A DNA stretch of 64,000 nt from Rhodococcus sp. Leaf247 (lineage in GTDB: Bacteria > Actinomycetota > Actinomycetes > Mycobacteriales > Mycobacteriaceae). Of the stretch, positions 62,277 to 64,000 are shown piece by piece. The stretch lies in the NCBI RefSeq assembly GCF_001426185.1, contig NZ_LMRP01000003.1, positions 124,001-188,000 on the forward strand, written 5' to 3'. Both the position numbers and the translations under genes were made by a program. The notes below the pieces were generated by a model. The model did no database searches, was not told the DNA's origin, and saw only the letters and a list, made by a program, of their open reading frames with translations. Every line of letters starts with the position of its first letter. Position 1 is the stretch's first letter.

Positions 62277-62502
62277 CGCTAGACCGTACGAAACTCCTGC
62301 ACGTCGGGATACGTGTGTTCGAACACGTAGTACTCGTGCACTTTTCGGCACCCGATCGTCGGAAATTCTGCCAATCGGCACAATTGACCACGATCGGGTG
62401 GCATGAGGTGCGGCCAGGGACCTGCACTCACTGCGGAAATGGGTCGCACGCGGGGCCGTCGAGCACCTACCGTGCAAGGGCCGACCGAAAGGGGATTCAC
62501 CC

Positions 62503-63084
62503 ATGCGCGATGTGACGTACTACGTGGCGACGAGTCTCGACGGATTCATCGCGGCTCCCGACGGCACCTGGAGCGCGTTCCTCGACGAGGGCGACCATAT
62601 GGAAGTGCTCGTGGACGAGTTCGCGGACACGCTTCCCGGACACGTGCAGGATGCGCTCGGGATCCATTCGGACGCAATGATGTTCGACACGGTGATCATG
62701 GGGTGGACGACATACTCCGCGGCCCTGGACGTGGGAATCGTCAGCCCCTATCCGCACCTGCGGCAGTTCGTGGCGTCCCGGCACCGCCGATCCGAGTCCG
62801 ACGACGTGACCGTCACGAACGATCCGGCAGCCACCCTCGACCGACTTCGTGGGGAGGACGGCGCCGGGATCTGGCTGGCAGGTGGGGGAGCGCTGGCGGG
62901 TGACCTCGTCGACCGGATCGACCGACTCGTCCTGAAGATCAACCCGGTGGTTCTCGGTGACGGTGTGCGCCTGTTCGCCGGTGCTCGATACGCTGACCGG
63001 CCGTTCGAGCGCACCCGACTGCGGGCGTTCGACTCCGGAGTCGTCATCGCCGAGTACACCCGTCGAGCGGGGGTCGGATCATGA
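62503..63084 (+). CDS. dihydrofolate reductase/RibD C-terminal family protein
   Basis: A 193-residue DHFR-fold reductase: YYVATSLDGFIAAPDGTWSAF, the cofactor region DTVIMGWTTYSA, and IWLAGGGALAGDLVDRIDRLVLKINPVVLGDG. Probably uses NADPH; the substrate is unknown and true folate activity is unlikely. ATG 62503 has an AGGGG-type RBS. Coupled to the SDR gene by ATGA. Confidence 0.9.
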   Translation: MRDVTYYVATSLDGFIAAPDGTWSAFLDEGDHMEVLVDEFADTLPGHVQDALGIHSDAMMFDTVIMGWTTYSAALDVGIVSPYPHLRQFVASRHRRSESDDVTVTNDPAATLDRLRGEDGAGIWLAGGGALAGDLVDRIDRLVLKINPVVLGDGVRLFAGARYADRPFERTRLRAFDSGVVIAEYTRRAGVGS

Positions 63085-63920
63085 GCGGCCGGGTATGGCT
63101 GATCACCGGTGCGAGTCGAGGGCTCGGTCGCGCGCTGGTGGACCGTGTGCTCGACGTGGGGGACACCGTGATCGCGACCGTGAGGAGCGAGGCAGACCTT
63201 CCCGCTCACGAGCGACTCGTCGTCGATCACCTGGACGTGCGCGATCGCGGCGCGGCGCGGGCGGTCGTCTCCTCCGTCGTCGAGAAGTTCGGCCGCCTCG
63301 ACGTACTGGTCGACAACGCGGGTCACGGGGCGGTGGGTGCCATCGAGGAGACGACGGAGCATGAGGCCCGCGACATCGTCGACACGAACTTCTTCGGTGC
63401 GCTCTGGCTCAGTCAGGCAGCCGTCGAGGTCATGCGGCCTCGGCGGTCCGGCCACATCGTGCAGATCTCGACCGTCGGAGCCGTCGGCACGATGCCCACC
63501 CTGGGCCTGTACGCCGCGTCGAAGTGGGCGCTCGAAGCCTTCAGTGAGGCGATGGCAGCCGAGGTGAAGGATTTCGGGATTCGCGTGAGCATCGCGGAGC
63601 TCGGCGCGGTCGATACCCAGTGGGGCACACGAAGCATGCGATTCAGCGCTCCGTCTCCCGACTACGACGATCTGCGGACCGCGGTGTTCGGCACCCCCGA
63701 CGTACCGTGGCCGCGGGAGGGGACGGGCGGCGGAACGGCGCCTGCGGATGCTGCGGCGGTGATCGTCGACCATGTCCGCAGCCCGGACGACGACAGGCTG
63801 CGACTGTTGGTGGGCGATGACGCGCCCGGACAGGTTGCCGAGGCGCTCGCGCGCCGACTGCGGGACTACCGGCGCGACCAGCGGTTCCGCGCAGCACCGG
63901 ACGAGGAGAGCGCCTCGTGA
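63081..63920 (+). CDS. short-chain dehydrogenase/reductase
   Basis: A 279-residue Rossmann enzyme: cofactor loop TGASRGLGRAL (about 9-19), DHLDVRD, NAG motif LVDNAGHG (about 77-84), and catalytic YAASK (about 145). The C-terminal extension beyond 240 suits the 'extended classical' SDRs acting on alcohols or ketones. ATG overlaps the upstream stop; its stop overlaps the OsmC gene by GTGA. Confidence 0.93.
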   Translation: MSGRVWLITGASRGLGRALVDRVLDVGDTVIATVRSEADLPAHERLVVDHLDVRDRGAARAVVSSVVEKFGRLDVLVDNAGHGAVGAIEETTEHEARDIVDTNFFGALWLSQAAVEVMRPRRSGHIVQISTVGAVGTMPTLGLYAASKWALEAFSEAMAAEVKDFGIRVSIAELGAVDTQWGTRSMRFSAPSPDYDDLRTAVFGTPDVPWPREGTGGGTAPADAAAVIVDHVRSPDDDRLRLLVGDDAPGQVAEALARRLRDYRRDQRFRAAPDEESAS

Positions 63921-64000
63921 CCAGCATTCGCCACGAGTACGAGATCGCTGTCACCTGGACCGGAAACACCGGCGCGGGAACCGCGTCCCTTCGCGAGTAC
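63917..64000 (+). CDS. OsmC family protein, 5' part
   Basis: Only 28 residues are in the window: after GTG, the segment YEIAVTWTGNTGAGTASLRE matches the start of OsmC-like thiol peroxidases that reduce organic hydroperoxides. The catalytic cysteines lie beyond the right edge. Coupled to the SDR gene by GTGA. Confidence 0.75.
   Translation, partial: MTSIRHEYEIAVTWTGNTGAGTASLREY

Noticed and set aside
62315-62326. GTGTTCGAACAC palindrome upstream of the ZapE-type gene as an SOS box
   Set aside because: A LexA box needs TCGAAC-N4-GTTCGA; here the half-sites are in the opposite order and touch. It may still be another operator.

Overview
The window is a stretch of high-GC actinobacterial chromosome, most like a Rhodococcus or close Nocardiaceae relative (order Mycobacteriales). 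I infer this from the strong G/C bias at third codon positions, frequent GTG starts with GTGA/ATGA overlaps, and lineage-typical genes and order: clgR-pspA-pspM, DUF3046-recA-recX, gluABCD-miaB, miaA-dapF-hflX, a FadE20-like acyl-CoA dehydrogenase, and lexA divergent from a divS-like gene followed by nrdR. I see no phage, insertion sequence, CRISPR array, rRNA or tRNA. The window looks like core chromosome, densely packed in short operons.

Layout. 1-5.2 kb: end of a DUF294 nucleotidyltransferase-like gene, an IclR regulator, and a degenerate AMP-binding-like gene translationally coupled to a large MGH1/GH63-type glucosidase. 5.2-8.7 kb: zinc alcohol dehydrogenase, dapB, a small membrane protein, a flavodoxin-like protein and a convergent DUF3105 lipoprotein. 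8.8-14 kb: AlkX/YcaQ-type DNA glycosylase, thyX, dapA, RNase J. 14-21.3 kb: TauE/SafE exporter, TIGR03085 protein, ftsK, terC behind a manganese riboswitch, YciI, an ArgA-type acetyltransferase, pgsA. 21.3-25.6 kb: the envelope-stress block clgR-pspA-pspM plus a 57-residue membrane protein, a glycosyltransferase and DUF3046. 25.6-32.4 kb: recA-recX, the glutamate uptake operon gluABCD on the minus strand, and miaB. 32.4-40.6 kb: a DUF349 protein, an extradiol-dioxygenase-like protein, miaA, an rRNA/tRNA methyltransferase, dapF, hflX and an anchored exported protein. 40.6-46.6 kb: a complete fructose PTS (fruR-fruK-fruA-ptsH divergent from ptsI). 46.7-50.4 kb: a uracil/xanthine permease, a YigZ/IMPACT protein and the acyl-CoA dehydrogenase. 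50.4-57.2 kb: lexA, divS-like gene, nrdR, hrpA, map. 57.2-64 kb: a small HTH repressor, Pr6Pr membrane protein, class III aminotransferase, a MarR/hydrolase pair, a ZapE-type ATPase, a DHFR-like reductase, an SDR, and the start of an OsmC-family gene.

Themes. Three lysine/diaminopimelate genes (dapB, dapA, dapF) are spread over 32 kb. The DNA-damage response is well represented: recA and the lexA/divS region each carry a LexA box and a separate match to the LexA-independent (PafBC/RecA-NDp) promoter motif. Control DNA is the richest part of the window: a yybP-ykoY riboswitch whose P1 strand can alternatively pair with the terC ribosome binding site, an ECF-type promoter and two direct-repeat arrays before clgR, helically phased repeats between fruR and ptsI, palindromic operators at the MarR and HTH genes, and a 15-bp hairpin between gluB and gluC. 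I found no obviously new multi-gene system. The least explained items are the degenerate adenylation-like gene coupled to the glucosidase, the clgR leader repeats, the small membrane protein after pspM, and the cruciform upstream of the AlkX-like gene.
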